A stretch of 64,000 nt of DNA, from assembly GCA_011800805.1 (NCBI GenBank), contig MPNW01000035.1, forward strand, positions 1-64,000. The letters are read 5' to 3'. This document shows positions 48,187 through 60,189 of the stretch, piece after piece. The notes beneath the pieces were generated by a model. It was not told where the DNA came from. It ran no database searches and saw only the letters and a program-made list of their open reading frames with translations. This stretch comes from Hirudo medicinalis. Taxonomy: Eukaryota > Annelida > Clitellata > Hirudinida > Hirudinidae. Positions within the stretch are counted from its first letter, which is position 1. Each line of letters starts with the position of its first letter. A program made the position numbers and the translations under genes.

Positions 48187-48895
48187 TTAGAAGATTCTCT
48201 TCAGTCCAACTATGTAATCAAATGATTTTGGGTCGTGGAAAACTCCATTTTTCTTATCCAGCAAAAAATATAGTTTTGTTCCTTTGATTTTCATGGTAAG
48301 GTGCTGGCCTTTCGAGGCACGTGAGCGGTCACAGCTGATGTTGTTCAGACTGGTTACAAAATTTCTCTGCATACCGAATAAGGAATACGTTGAGATACTG
48401 GCAGCATCACGGCTTTTGAGAAGTGTTATTTTGCTTATCGATCGCAAAGGAAATGCAATTGAGAAGAACAGGATAATGCCACCTAATAAAATGTGACAAG
48501 TTTTATAAGGCAATTTTACATAATTGAAGGAGTAACTAACCTAATATGAAACTTCCGGCTGCAACTTTATACTTGTGTCTACTTTGCAAGTCTAGCACAT
48601 AGGATGTATTGGTAGAAATGTTATCCATTGGAGTGAACGATAAGGATGCTAGATTGTACCAAAACGTTGTTTGTAAAATTCCAAAAATAGACATCATTCT
48701 GAATAACTTTTTCGATTCATGAGAGTAAACCACAATTTCCGAAGATGTGGCATTGTCTTTCAGACTGGAAAAGCAATTTTTCTGCATATGCTCAAGTGTG
48801 CTTTTCGCTAGAGAAGGCCGGAAGGAGCATTTAGGTGAAACAAGCGCACCAACACGTGGTTTAGAAATCGCATTTCTTATCAAGAAGCTTAACAT
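48187..48895 (-). CDS. TMEM223: Transmembrane protein 223
   Basis: Mitochondrial inner-membrane protein family reported to support cytochrome c oxidase biogenesis; that role is taken from the vertebrate family. Two exons on the minus strand, 48895-48541 and 48482-48187, with the split glycine codon restored. They give 216 residues plus stop. The ATG at 48895-48893 starts MLSFLIRN, followed by a basic N-terminus consistent with a presequence. Two hydrophobic segments are visible (SIFGILQTTFWYNLASLSF and VAAGSFILGGIILFFSIAF). The C-terminal half, SLFGMQRNFVTSLNNISCDR and KIKGTKLYFLLDKKNGVF, matches the conserved matrix-side region of TMEM223. The 57-bp intron is GT-AG. The gene is convergent with MYO7A, about 390 bp apart. 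Confidence 0.88.
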
Positions 48896-49447
48896 GGCCA
48901 ACCGCAAACCCAACGACGATTTATCACTAAATGGGACTCAATGAGGAGGCTACCAAAACAAAAGCATGGATATGAAATTAAATTTATAACTCTAAGTTTA
49001 ATAACTTTAAGCTACTTAGATATTTGTAATACAAAATATGTACACTTACTAATAATACATTTATTTTATAATTATTTTTGAAAGTGTTAAAAAATGTACT
49101 CTAGATCATATTACATCAAACCAAACTGGTTTATTTTATCGAAACGTTTTACATATTAATATATTGTATTAGATATTTGACCTAGGTATTGTCCTTTTGC
49201 TTAGAGTTTGAGATTTACGAAGCTCGTTCTCAGAATAATAGGAATCACAAAAAAATAATTTATGAGAATCGAGAAAGAAAGAAACGTATTTTGTTAACAT
49301 ATTTCTCATCACACCAAAAAATATCATCCCTGAAGGAGTAGCATCTATCTTGACTTCTTCCTTCAAGTTATAGTATCTGGAGTGGTGAAACTTCTGTCGA
49401 TGACCCTGACCTTTAACCCGGTGAAACTGCCGAAGTAGCCTTCACTA
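48896..49447. other. No gene recognised
   Basis: 5' flank of TMEM223 and AT-rich DNA up to the retroelement cluster. Confidence 0.5.
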
Positions 49448-50240
49448 GCATTCAAGATGGCAGACATTCAATGATTAACAGTTTGGAGATTGAACTCTTC
49501 AAGCGTTTCGGCCCTTGAAATCTCCTTACACTCTCGCACCCTCTGATCACGCAGGTGTCCCGTCGGGCAAAAATGAACTTCCCTTTTGGCCCCTTGAAGG
49601 CCACTTTCCAAAGTTATTCGCATGCTACGAGGAAATTTATGAATTTCGTGGCGCACCGACTCGAGTTGTCTTTCTTCTTGCCTAGCGAACAGTTACAACT
49701 CAGAGATTCTGTGACTCCATACCCATTGAGAAGATGCCTAAACAGTCTCAGACACTTTTTTCATGTACTTCCCTCTCTCCTTGATTGACAGGCTGATTTA
49801 CCTGAAGAAATGGTACAGAGACCTGCCAATCAACCCCCTTGAACCTACTTCGATCATGAAGAATTGCACGGCATATCCTTGTTCCTTCCAATCCAGTGTC
49901 AAATCGGTATACTTCTTGCACTTGAGCGCGAAGCTCTCCTCCATCCTGTCCTCCCATGGGGCCGTCAGTTCTGCCAGAATTATTGTATCTGACTTTGTGG
50001 CTACTGCATTCGGCCTCTTGCCTCTGTCTTTAAGCACCTGGGGATAGTTTCTTAATCCTACCACATCTGCTGCGACACATCAGTCACAGACTGTTGAGCA
50101 TTTGCTTTGGAACAAGCAGTTTTTACAAGCAAGATTTGCTTCTGAGACCTGGTTGTCTCATATCTTCTATGTGCAAGTGCATAGGAACAACTGGAAAGCA
50201 TGAGAGTTTGGGAGAGTTTGATCTTCACTGCAGATGTCAC
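49448..50240 (-). mobile_element. Non-LTR retrotransposon C-terminal fragment
   Basis: Minus-strand patches include TKSDTIILAELTAPWEDRME, MIEVGSRGLIGRSLYHFF (about 49798-50064) and CKEISRAETLEEFNL (near 49500). These resemble the C-terminal part of non-LTR polyproteins that end in a restriction-like endonuclease (an RPD...VELTVPWEE-type motif). Frames are broken at least twice. It is probably the 3' end of the same family as the relic at 11.9-13.2 kb. Confidence 0.55.
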
Positions 50241-50282
50241 ATCTTTTATCGTCCATTAAACCCCATTGCTGCAAGTTAAGTT

Positions 50283-51437
50283 GGTTGGATCTGGCAACTG
50301 AGCAATGGCATCTCCTGGTCTCCTTTGTTTGTGCCATCTTTAGAGATGATGTGGCCTAGGTACTTTACTGATGGCTTTGCAAAAAATACATTTCTTCAAA
50401 TTGCACCTCAATCCTTTGTCTTGAAGTATTTACAATGTGCATCTGAGGTTATTCAAGTGATCTTCTGCAATGGCTCCACTAACTAGGATATCATCAAGAT
50501 ATACAACACCTTCCAAATCACCAATCAACTGATCCATTATTTCCTGAAAGTATCCCAGGGCAGAAATGATACCGAACGGAAGTCTAATTTGCAATAGGAC
50601 TCCCCTATGGGTACACAGAGCAAGCCTCCTTTGACTCAATTGTATTTGGTTATATGCATCAACTAAATCTAGCTTCGTAAAACAATGTCCACCTCCTAAT
50701 TTTCTCAGTAAATCTTCATGTGGCATTGGATGTTGATGAGTTTCGAGTTTATGATTGATAGTCACCGCATAATCACTGACTCACATACTCTTAGTTATGT
50801 GCTGCCACGTTTTTTTAATAGGTACCACGGGTGTTCCAAAGTCATTAAATTGTGCTGGAATCCACAAACCTTTCTTGATACCAACATCGTAAGTTTTGTT
50901 CAGTTCGTCTAGAAGAGTTAATGGCACTTTTCTAGCCTTGCAAAAATATAGGTTTCACTTCCTCTTTGAATTTTATGTTAAGTTCAATACCTTTCAAACA
51001 TCCTAATTCCGGTTTGAAAAGATCCTTGAAATCTGCACACACCTGTTTACATTTCCCTTTTAAGCTTGCATTGTTGTCTGAATTTGTGATTGCCATAATG
51101 TCACACTGAATAAGTTTGTTGACATCTATAGATAGCTGTCAAAATTTGAATCTTTCTCTTATTACAAACCTTTTTGGGTCAAACATGTGCGCAACAATTT
51201 CTTCCATGTCAAGATTGTCAACATTTGTATTCTCCCTTTGTTTGCAGTAGTTTTGAGCAACTTGTAAATATTGGGAGTTGGTTTGTCAAAATACTTGCGG
51301 TATTTTTTTTTTTATCTGGTACTGACTTCGCTTTAACGATCGTTTCAAACCTTGACAAGTATTCTGCAAAAAGTTCCTTTCTTGAGTCAAAAGCTTCGAA
51401 CTTAATGTCACCTTGCATTTCATCCTTTTTTGACTAA
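50283..51437 (-). mobile_element. Internally deleted Ty3/Gypsy retrotransposon
   Basis: On the minus strand: a gag-like piece (KFEAFDSRKELFAEYLSRFE, 51418-51218), then directly the pre-RT segment LFKPELGCLKGIELNIKFKE (about 51030). RT follows at 50765-50430 (HCFTKLDLVDAYNQIQLS; catalytic VVYLDDILVSG) and then a frameshifted connection region. Protease and the gag zinc knuckle are missing, and RNase H and integrase are absent. Stops and frameshifts make it non-functional. No LTR pair was identified. Confidence 0.8.
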
Positions 51438-51879
51438 GTATGACAGTAGCCGTTCGTAATTTTTTTGCATCTCCATTAATACGGAGTTTGACTGTTTCGA
51501 CATTTTTATTATTTCAACTGTCAACTGCGCCAATTGTTGTTTTTCATATTTAGAAGTCGATAACAATTAATGTAATACAACTTTATTCGCGTGAAGGCAA
51601 GCCGCCAATAATTCAAAGATATACAACATAACAACAAACTAAAAGTGAACACTCATTCTACGGCGTCACAACATTTCCATCATCTTATTTAGCTGAAAGG
51701 TTTTAGCATAGTCACCAGTCTTTTGACAAAGAAAAGATAATGATAACTAACAATACAGAGTTTGATTAGAATGGTGTATGTTCAACAGAACTTCAAGACC
51801 ACTAATGTAGAGGGAAGCTTTCTCTGAAGTGGAAGGTTTTGAGGGCGGAGTGAAATCCGGCTGGATCGGTGTTGGTAAT

Positions 51880-52150
51880 CGAGGGGGGGAATATTCTAGA
51901 TCTGTGAAAAAATCTTCCCCTCCACATTGAGCAATGAGATTGGCCTGAATTGTTGCATGACCTTGTAGTCCTTCTCTTTGGGAGTGTGAACACCTTCAGC
52001 TCTTCTGCATTCATCATTCATTCATCGAGACACCTCGTTAATATCTGACCTCGCCTCTAGGCTTTCGTTTTGCAGAACGTATCTGTATGTCCTGTTTAGG
52101 TGGTCTTCCAACTCAGCCTGCTCACCCTCCAGACCTTGGGGAGTCCAGTA
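51880..52150 (-). mobile_element. Non-LTR RT N-terminal fragment
   Basis: Minus-strand patches GLEGEQAELEDHLNRTYRYV (about 52135-52075) and QFRPISLLNVEGKIF (about 51950-51905) match the pre-RT and first RT motifs of the family seen at 11.9-13.2 kb. In minus-strand order this piece precedes the Gypsy copy and then the C-terminal fragment, as expected if one element was split or deleted around a Gypsy insertion. The 51438-51879 interval holds no recognisable coding sequence and may include a decayed LTR. Confidence 0.55.
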
Positions 52151-52212
52151 ATGATTTCCCGTATTTATAAAGGTCTCTTAAAAAATTTATTTACATAAAG
52201 TAAATTTTTGCA

Positions 52213-52290
52213 AGTTGGCCGAATGGGTTGCGTTCCTGCATGCGGTCGTAATAGCAACAGTCGTAATGTGTCGTGTTCGCAACCCAGCCT
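52213..52290 (+). repeat. tRNA-like SINE head
   Basis: A perfect A box TGGCCGAATGG (52216-52226) and an imperfect B box GTTCGCAACCC (52275-52285). The spacing is longer than in a normal tRNA, and the sequence runs on into repeat-like DNA. It is therefore a SINE promoter relic rather than a tRNA gene. Confidence 0.45.
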
Positions 52291-52479
52291 GTACCGCCAG
52301 GGAGCGCACTGGGTGCAAACAGATCACAGACACATACGACAAGCTTCAAGTATCAAGCACTGAAGATCTGCTGTGGTGGCATGAAGGGGACTAATGCCTC
52401 GTCCCTGCAAGTGGAATGCGGTGAGCAAACCACGCCCTCAGGTCTATCGCCATTAAAAATGAATCTGTTGAAACTAAAT

Positions 52480-53363
52480 ATTTCATTTCAGATGGCAGGA
52501 AGTCCAAGTCTCAAGCCAGGCTCCACTTCAAAATGAAGAAACGAGGCGAGACCNATATAGTCATTTTGAGCGACTCCCTTAGCGCCCTAGAGGCACTAAA
52601 GGATTGCAATCACTTTGACCGAAATATTAATAAAACTCTTACCATAATTTCAGAAATACAAGAAAGCGGCAGAAAGGTCACACACGGACAGGGTCCCTTC
52701 CCACGTTGGAATCCCTGGTAATGAGAAAGCTGATGCATTAGCAAAAGCCGTCACTACCAGGGAACAGATAGACCGCTGGATACCAGCGTCTATCAAGGAT
52801 GTAAAAAGAGCCGTGGGCTGCAACATCATCCAACAGTGGCAAACCAGATGGGTCTCTGACCCACGAAGCCAACACCACAAGACTATAGAGAAACTCGTCT
52901 CGACAAAGAGCTCCAATGTGCCTCAAGGAGGAAGGAGATTTTAATCTCAAAACTCCGTGTTGGAAAATGTGCTCTGAATCAACACCTGTTTCTCTTGAAG
53001 CGTCATCCAGACGGAAAATGCCAGGTATGCCCTCAGGAGGATGAACATGTCCGGCATTTCCTCATGGAATGTCCGGCCTAGTCAGTCCTGAGGGAAGAAA
53101 CAAGAACCCGAACAAATCTATCTGAGATGAGTTCCATGCTCAGCAATCCAGCAAGTGTGGACCTAATTTTCAGATGGATTTGCAAAATTCGGATTAATTT
53201 AATTTAAATAGTTACTATTTCTCAAATATCATTATTTATATAATTTAACCTTTTACAACTGTTATTACTCTAATACTTCTTATTTCATTACAATATCTAA
53301 CACTAACAAGTCCAAATCATCTTAGTTTTGCAACGGACTTTAATCAAATAAATAAATAAATAA
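52480..53363 (+). mobile_element. RNase H-bearing non-LTR retrotransposon 3' end
   Basis: Reads SDSLSALEALKDCNHFDRNI (about 52568), then after a frame change VPSHVGIPGNEKADALAKAV (about 52693): the RNase H catalytic Asp and the SHVGIPGNEKAD signature. Further on is the retroelement Cys/His motif CQVCPQEDEHVRHFLMECP (about 53023). It ends with AAATCATCTTAGTTTTGCAA, CGGACTTTAATC and an (AAAT)n tail at about 53346-53363. A single N is present at 52554, and several frameshifts make it dead. Its 3' end recurs at 9.88 and 41.68 kb. Confidence 0.8.
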
Positions 53364-53700
53364 AAAGTGCCTTCACATCCCATTCGGATACATAAGGCAC
53401 TCAAAAGATGGGCTAAATAAAAAAAAAATACAAAAGTATGTAAGATGAATATAACTCAATTCATGGTTAGGGCTAAGGTTAGTCTGAATTGTTATGAATA
53501 TTAATGACGGCGCTTCGCCAGTTTTACCGACCTTTATTATCTAGGGAATTCAGTTAGGGGGAGACAAAAGTCCGCAAGGCAATAATTACCCTCTCGCTGG
53601 AAAGGGCTGAAATAACGTCCATGTCTTTATCTCTCTTCAGTGACCTATAGAGTTTTTATTTTTAATTGTTGTAACCAGATCCCTAATTTAATACATCCAT

Positions 53701-53752
<52 letters not shown>

Positions 53753-54293
53753 GCTTACGTCCATTTCAAAAAGAGATGATTTGGACGGTGCGAGTTGTTT
53801 ACTTCTGCCCTAAATTAAATTGCCAAGGGCGTCCAAAATCGTTTGTAGTCTCGGTTTGATAACTGATGTTAACATTATAGGTTTAGTCGCAATTAATTTA
53901 CTTTGGAAAGGTTTTCTATGGCGTTTGTTGACGGCGTAATTGACAAATGTTTATATAAACTCACCCAAAATTAATTTGGGCTCTAACCTATGCTAGACTA
54001 TTCATTTGTTTTACCAATGATGCTAACTAGCGGTTTATCGCACAGTCATTAGTCTACTTAAACCACTTTAAATTAATGTTATGTTATCAACGATGCTATA
54101 ATGTCCTCTTCGTGATAACTTTTGACTGAGACTCTATGGCATATTTGACGCTATGTACACGGCGCCATAAAATCAACTATTATTAATTATTAATCACAAA
54201 TTTATAACATTACCAATAACTTCTGACAATGCAATAACTTGACAGTCGTTAAATTCTTTATTAGGTTTTTCATAGGTTTTCTTTTCTGTTAAC
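53364..54293. other. No gene recognised; (GAT)n at 53701-53749
   Basis: About 930 bp between the retroelement tail and PGAP1. It contains a pure ATG/GAT trinucleotide run at 53701-53749 and is otherwise unremarkable. Confidence 0.6.
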
Positions 54294-55318
54294 ATGGTCT
54301 CTTTAAATGAGATGCTGAGATCAAAGGCAAAGAAGAGTCAACTGCTTAAAATTGTGCTGGTGTTTGCTAACATTGTTTTGGTTGTGATATTGACTTCAAT
54401 TATTGTAATCAATGTCATTAATGTTGGCTTAAGCAAGGATGGTAACTGTAAAGTTGGAGAATATTCTGGTGAACTGCAGGTTTTTGATTATTTTTTGTAT
54501 ATGTTCAGCATGAATGCATAAAACAGTTTTGAGAATACAACCATAATTCATATTTTATTTAATTAGAATTTCTAAAATTGTAAGATTTAACAAGCATTCT
54601 GTTACTTTTAAACTTGGTTTAATTGTAGAGCCTATCTAAAGATTGCAAAACTTCAAAATTATTTACAAAATATTTTAATAATTATGTGCAGTTATTTTTA
54701 TGTTTCCGAACAGAAAACTGAACTGAATAAGACAATATCAGATGCTTATCCAAAATACACACTATATTATCATGTACCTCGAAACAAGTTAGTTCAAGTT
54801 ATGGTCTTTTTTTTATTGGTGACATATTTCTAAGTTGAGAATCTTAATGAAAATTAGCCAATTTTATTCTACATTTGGTGATTCAGGTTAATTTGATTTC
54901 ACTTGACTAGCTCCATTTGCATAAATTTTTTCATACAAATGAACATCCATACTTATTATTTTAATTCACAAAACCATATCTTTAAATTAATTAAATCAAT
55001 GAAATAATTGATGTAATTAATTTTTTCATGATTGCATAGATCTTCGTTATCATCATTACAGTTGATAAGTGCAGAATGCTATGAGTAAAAATTTGTGGTG
55101 CAAAGCAATTAAGGTATTCCAAGTTGTGTATGAACCTAAGGGTTCTCTTTCTGTTAAACAGAGTTTTTTCAAAAAATGAGTTCAAAGGAATACCAGCTCT
55201 TTACATTCATGGCCACGGAGGTGATTCCAACGATGGCAAGTTGTTGAAATAATAATGCAGCGATTACTTTATTAAATATATACTATTATTATTGTTATTG
55301 TTATTATTATTATTGTTG

Positions 55319-55353
<35 letters not shown>

Positions 55354-58300
55354 GAGTACACATTATTATTAATTATATATTATTATTATTGTTGTTAGTG
55401 TTAGTGTTGTTATTGTTATTAATCACAAACACAAACCTCTGCAGGAGTCCGACTAGCTAGATCTGTTAATGATCCAGCCAAAAGCATAGGAGAGCATTAT
55501 TTTGACTTTTTTATTGTAGACTTTAATGAGGTGGGTTCAATCCATTTTTAGTTTATTCATTTTGTTTCATCAATAATTTCTCATCAATCAATCAATCAAT
55601 CAATCACAATAGGAAGAGTCTGGATTTTATGGAAAATTCTTAGAAACTCAATCAGGTAAGGCATTCTTAAGATTTTTAAGGAAGAGGTTGCCAATGTCTT
55701 ATTATTTTCTGTCAGAATTCTCTTATGATTGTGTGAAGCACATATCAAAGTTGTATGTTCATCAGAAATCTGTTGTTGTCATTGGTCATTCAATGGTGGG
55801 TTGTTTATGAATTGAAATAAGATCTGTTAGAATTAAAGGTTAAAGATTTTCATCAAAATATTAATTCACAAGAAATTGAAATAACTTTGTCTATTAATGA
55901 TAAATAAGTAATAATAATTAATAAAGGGTGGAATGGTCGCCATGGGGATGGTCAAAATATCAGATTTTGACGTAAATTCAGTGGCTGCCATGATACTTCT
56001 GGCATCGCCTCAGCAAATGCCTGTTGCAACCGTAGACAGAGGACTGAAGGCTTATTACGACGACGTTCAGAGTCGCTGGAGACATAGCGGTCTTGTCGGA
56101 AGGATTGCCGTCGCCTCCATAGGTGGTGAAAATGACATGCTTGTTAGGACCGGCTTGACGTCACTCTCGAGGGTTTGTTTCTTCTGATGAAATGATGTCT
56201 TCAGACATCTGTTAAAGTTGATATTTGATGCTGTTGTCAGATTGATAAGAAGAATGAACTACTTTGGACATCTGTTAGTAATATCTAAACACTGATTTTG
56301 TATAAGTGAAATACAGTTATAGAGTTAATGCCTAAAAAACAAACTTTTGTATAAATCAAATTAATTGTCAAATATTAAAAGTAAAGATTGTGCTTTGATT
56401 CTCTTGAGTTTGCCGTGATTTCTTGTCGTGCAGACTGCATCTATTCCTCAGTTATGGAGACCTGTTAATCACGTGGAATTCATTTGGTGGGTTGAAACTT
56501 TTATGAAAGTTTGTGGAGAAATAAGGTTTGCAATTATTTTATCAGTTTTAATGCTTATTTTAGGTGCAAGGAATTGCATGAGATTCTTTCTGGGACTCTT
56601 CGTGACATCACTGACGATGAGAAACAAGAAGTGAGTGCTTTTGCACAATTCATGAAGGATTGTCATTTTGACATCATTTAACAGAGATGTTTGGTCACGT
56701 CTTCAGATAACAGATGATAAGACTTTGATATATGAGGCCTTCAAACAGCGTCTGACATCAGATTATTTGCTACCTTCCAATCAGAATTACAACCTTAATT
56801 CCTCTGCCTCTTGGATTGAAATTCAACTTCCTTGGAGTTTGCAGGTTCACAAGGTTGGTGGTCTGTGTGTACCTGGTAAATGGAATGTTCATCGTTGTGA
56901 TTTTATTTTTCTGAGTTCAGATCAAGCCTGGTTACGTATCGACCAAACTTCAAAGTGACAAGGGAGTTCTTATTTTGTCGACTACGGTTAGCAGTTGAAA
57001 TGTTTTAAGTACTTCTTGCTTGCTGTGGGAATTAAAAATGTGGGAATTAAATGTTTTATTGTTTGTTCAGGCTGAAACAAATTGGTTTGGAGCTTGTCAA
57101 ACCTCCCATGGGAGTAATTGGTAAGTTCTAATTTATGCATTTATATATTTTCTTGACTAATTTTGTAATTATTCTCCAACTTTGATTATACCATTCTTGA
57201 GTGTACATTTGATCTAATACTTTGATTTTATTGGCAACATTTTGCTAATTGGTAAAAACATGTGAAATGGTCTTCAGCTGCATGCATGGCATCATTGTCT
57301 GTGAACAAATTATGTAAAGCACAATCATTTTGTAATGCATCAAACCGATTAATGAACATTTGTAAACACAGTCACGATATAAAAGATAATTCTTCCAAAG
57401 GCTTCTTGTTACCCTCAACATCAGGGTTTCCTATGAAGGTGATACTTTTCTTAACTTACCCTTACTTAATTTCTTTAAGTTTCTGTGTTACGTTTGTTTG
57501 TGGTGGATTATTAAATTGTTGCGTTATTTATCAACAGTTTGTTCACTTGTTGCCTGAAGATCTGCGATCGTTCGACTATCTTGCAGTTTCTGTTCCTGAT
57601 ACATCAGTGAGTTTGAGGTGTTATCTTTGCATTCCATTTTTACATCACACTTTCATGAATTTGTAATTATGAAAGGCAATAAAGTTTTTTTTTTTACTTG
57701 TTGATAAGTTTACATCTATGCCTTCATTTTTACTGGAGTAAGATTTATTATGTTTGTCTATTAATAACTTAGTATTTAATGCATTGAATTGTAGTCTTTA
57801 ATTTTTACCAGGTTCACCTCCAGCTTGAAACTCTTTGTGAAGAAAACGAGATCTCGATCAATGTTCCTTCGGTTCTGTCGATGGGAACCCCCGATACTCT
57901 GTTGAACGGTTCCTTGCATTCTTTTTACAACATTTCCTTGCAGGGATTCTCTAATGTTTTGCAGGTGTACACAGTCAAAGTAGACTTTGTGTCTTGTGAC
58001 CAATCAGGTAATTTAGTGCAGCTAATGATGTTACTTTCAGATAATTAAAATCATCACTATCATCATTATTGTTAGTTTAAATTTTGACTCGAAACTAATC
58101 TGCAAGAAACTTAATTTGAACCAGATTTTGTTGTTTTCAAATTATTCTTTCCTTGGGGTGATCCTGCTGTCCATCACATCTTCGAGTTCGTTGTTCGATT
58201 GATTAATTTTTAAAAATAATCATTGAACCTAAATTAATTTAAAAGAGTCAAAAATACTTATTTTATACACTGTTCACATTCTTCAACATTCTACAGGAAA

Positions 58301-60189
58301 TCCAGTGAATTTGATTTAAAATTAGTCTCAAATAAGCCTCACGGATTCGAGGGAAGTCCGCAGTTGCAAGTTTTTATTCCCTCGAGATGTTTGATTGATA
58401 TTACTGTAAATCCTGCTTTTGGGAAAGTTATTTGCGAAGTATGTGCTTTCACGTTACTTTTACTTGATGCATGTCATTCATATGAAGTTCACATTGATGG
58501 TAAGTGGTTTTATTCCATGGTATTTTTTTTAATTTTCAGTTTTCAGTTTTTTACCTCTGGTTGTTGCCTGCATTTTTTGTCTTACAAACTTTGATTCAAC
58601 TGCAAAGTCGGCATTGTCAACTAATCGTTAATGGTTTGTTTATTTGTAATCTTATTTTTGTTAACGAGTGTTTGTTATAATCCTATCTTGTTAATGACGC
58701 TCGAGTCAGTCTTTCTTAAAGATTTTTCAAATTTAAATGCTAAAGTATTAAGTCGAAGAACATTGGTATTTTAGAAGTAAAGTGTTGCTTTTTACAAATT
58801 GCTGTTGATTTCCACAATTATAATAATGACTTCATTGTGCTTTGCATTGAAGAAAACATCTACAGTGTCTTGAGATTGCTTCTTATTTGTGTAAATATCC
58901 TGCTGGTCCCAACTGTTGCTCTGTGGAAAATGTTCTTGAGGCAAGTTGTTACTGTTTTGGTCGAATGATTCTGAGATTGATCGATCATTTGATTTAACAT
59001 CTCAACTCTTTCAACATTTATAGTTATTCTGGGCTTCAAGAATTGATGAGAGTAAGAGGTCTTTTAGAAGATGACATTGATCTCCTTCAAGACTTAAATG
59101 TCTGGAGTCCCATGGCTTTTATTATTTTATTTTTCATGTCTTTCATCACTGTGCCTATTTTTGTGCAATTAATCGAGCTACAAGTCTTCATTGTGCAGTG
59201 GATTGCATCTCGAATAAAAAACCTGATTTTCAAGTATGGCTTCATTGAGTTAATTTACATGATACTTGTTTAGGTCCTGTGACTGGAGATTATTTGATTA
59301 TAACAGATTCATTATTACTGTTGATGTTATTATTATTATTATTATTATTACCCATTATAATTTTTATTTTTGTTATTACTGATATTGTCAAATTAACATT
59401 ACTATTAATGCAGGTTTGAAAAACCACTGAGATTAGTGCATTATTTCTTCCCATTGTTGGGGTTAATCTTGTCTCTTAGCACCTGTGGAGCATTTGCTCT
59501 GCTGTTGATGGTCTTATTTTGCTTCTTCAAGGTAGGTCTTAGAACATCACTCCTAAAATTATTCATCTTAAAGAATTTTTGCAGGAGGTAATTTCTTTTG
59601 TAGAGTATCAGCACAGATAAGAAGTTGACGAAAGTTTCCCAGTTCAATAATACACTACTCCTACTAAGTTTTTTCCACTTTTTGCTGAACGTTGTGACGT
59701 TGTACCTCTGGCTAATAGGATATGAAAAGTAATATTAGGAAATATATTTTTATGAATTTTTTTTAAATGTGATTTCTTAAACTCTCAGACAAATTTTTTT
59801 GCAGATTTTGTCTCACCAATGATCCTTCAGTTGTCCATGGTGCAATAGCTTGTTGTGGCCACTTCATTATCAATTCTACATCATATCCAGCATCTGAAAA
59901 GTGATTATTTTATATATTTTATTGTTTTCGTCATACATTGTTGTGATGGAGCACCATTATTACTTTTATTTTCAGGAGAGCTCCATTTGTCATCTTTACA
60001 TTATTTCTGCAAATAAATTTGTATTTTTATGTCACCCACTCCACTAACAGTGTTTATGTGGCATCCTATCTCATCGACATCACGCTGGGACTGCTTGCCA
60101 TTCATGTTCTGATATTGTTCATCATGAGAAGTTATTCCGTCTCCAGAAATAGGTCTTCCATCGAAGAAAATATTTATCAGATGGCATGA
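54294..60189 (+). CDS. PGAP1: GPI inositol-deacylase
   Basis: ER membrane lipase-family enzyme that removes the inositol-linked acyl chain from GPI anchors. Exons: 54294-54479 (N-terminal signal anchor, KIVLVFANIVLVVILTSIIV), 54714-54787, 55162-55235, 55445-55530, 55613-55655, 55716-55795, 55927-56172, 56434-56525, 56564-56630, 56707-56844, 56921-56986, 57071-57120, 57278-57438, 57538-57606, 57812-58007, 58125-58185, 58297-58438. After these come four or more transmembrane exons ending YSVSRNRS...YQMA, stop at 60189. The catalytic nucleophile motif VVVIGHSMGG is split by an intron (HSM/GG). HGHGGDSNDGVRLARSV, DFFIVDFNEE and IALLASPQQ-like sequence follow the PGAP1 pattern, as does the luminal FFPWGDP. 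Exons after 58438 are approximate. Joining 57120 to 57278 is off by one base, so an indel or micro-exon is suspected there. One intron is GC-AG. AATAAA at 60414. Confidence 0.88.
55236..55444 (+). other. GC-AG intron in PGAP1, with ATT/GTT microsatellite
   Basis: The exon ends AACGATG and the intron begins gcaagt; the acceptor is ctctgcag/GAGTCCG. Phase 1 is preserved (NDG/VRLA). Most of the intron (about 55278-55425) is ATT/GTT microsatellite. Confidence 0.75.

Noticed and set aside
50430..51437. Possible endogenous virus
   Set aside because: The gag/RT order and motifs are those of an ordinary Ty3/Gypsy retrotransposon. No envelope-like reading frame is present.
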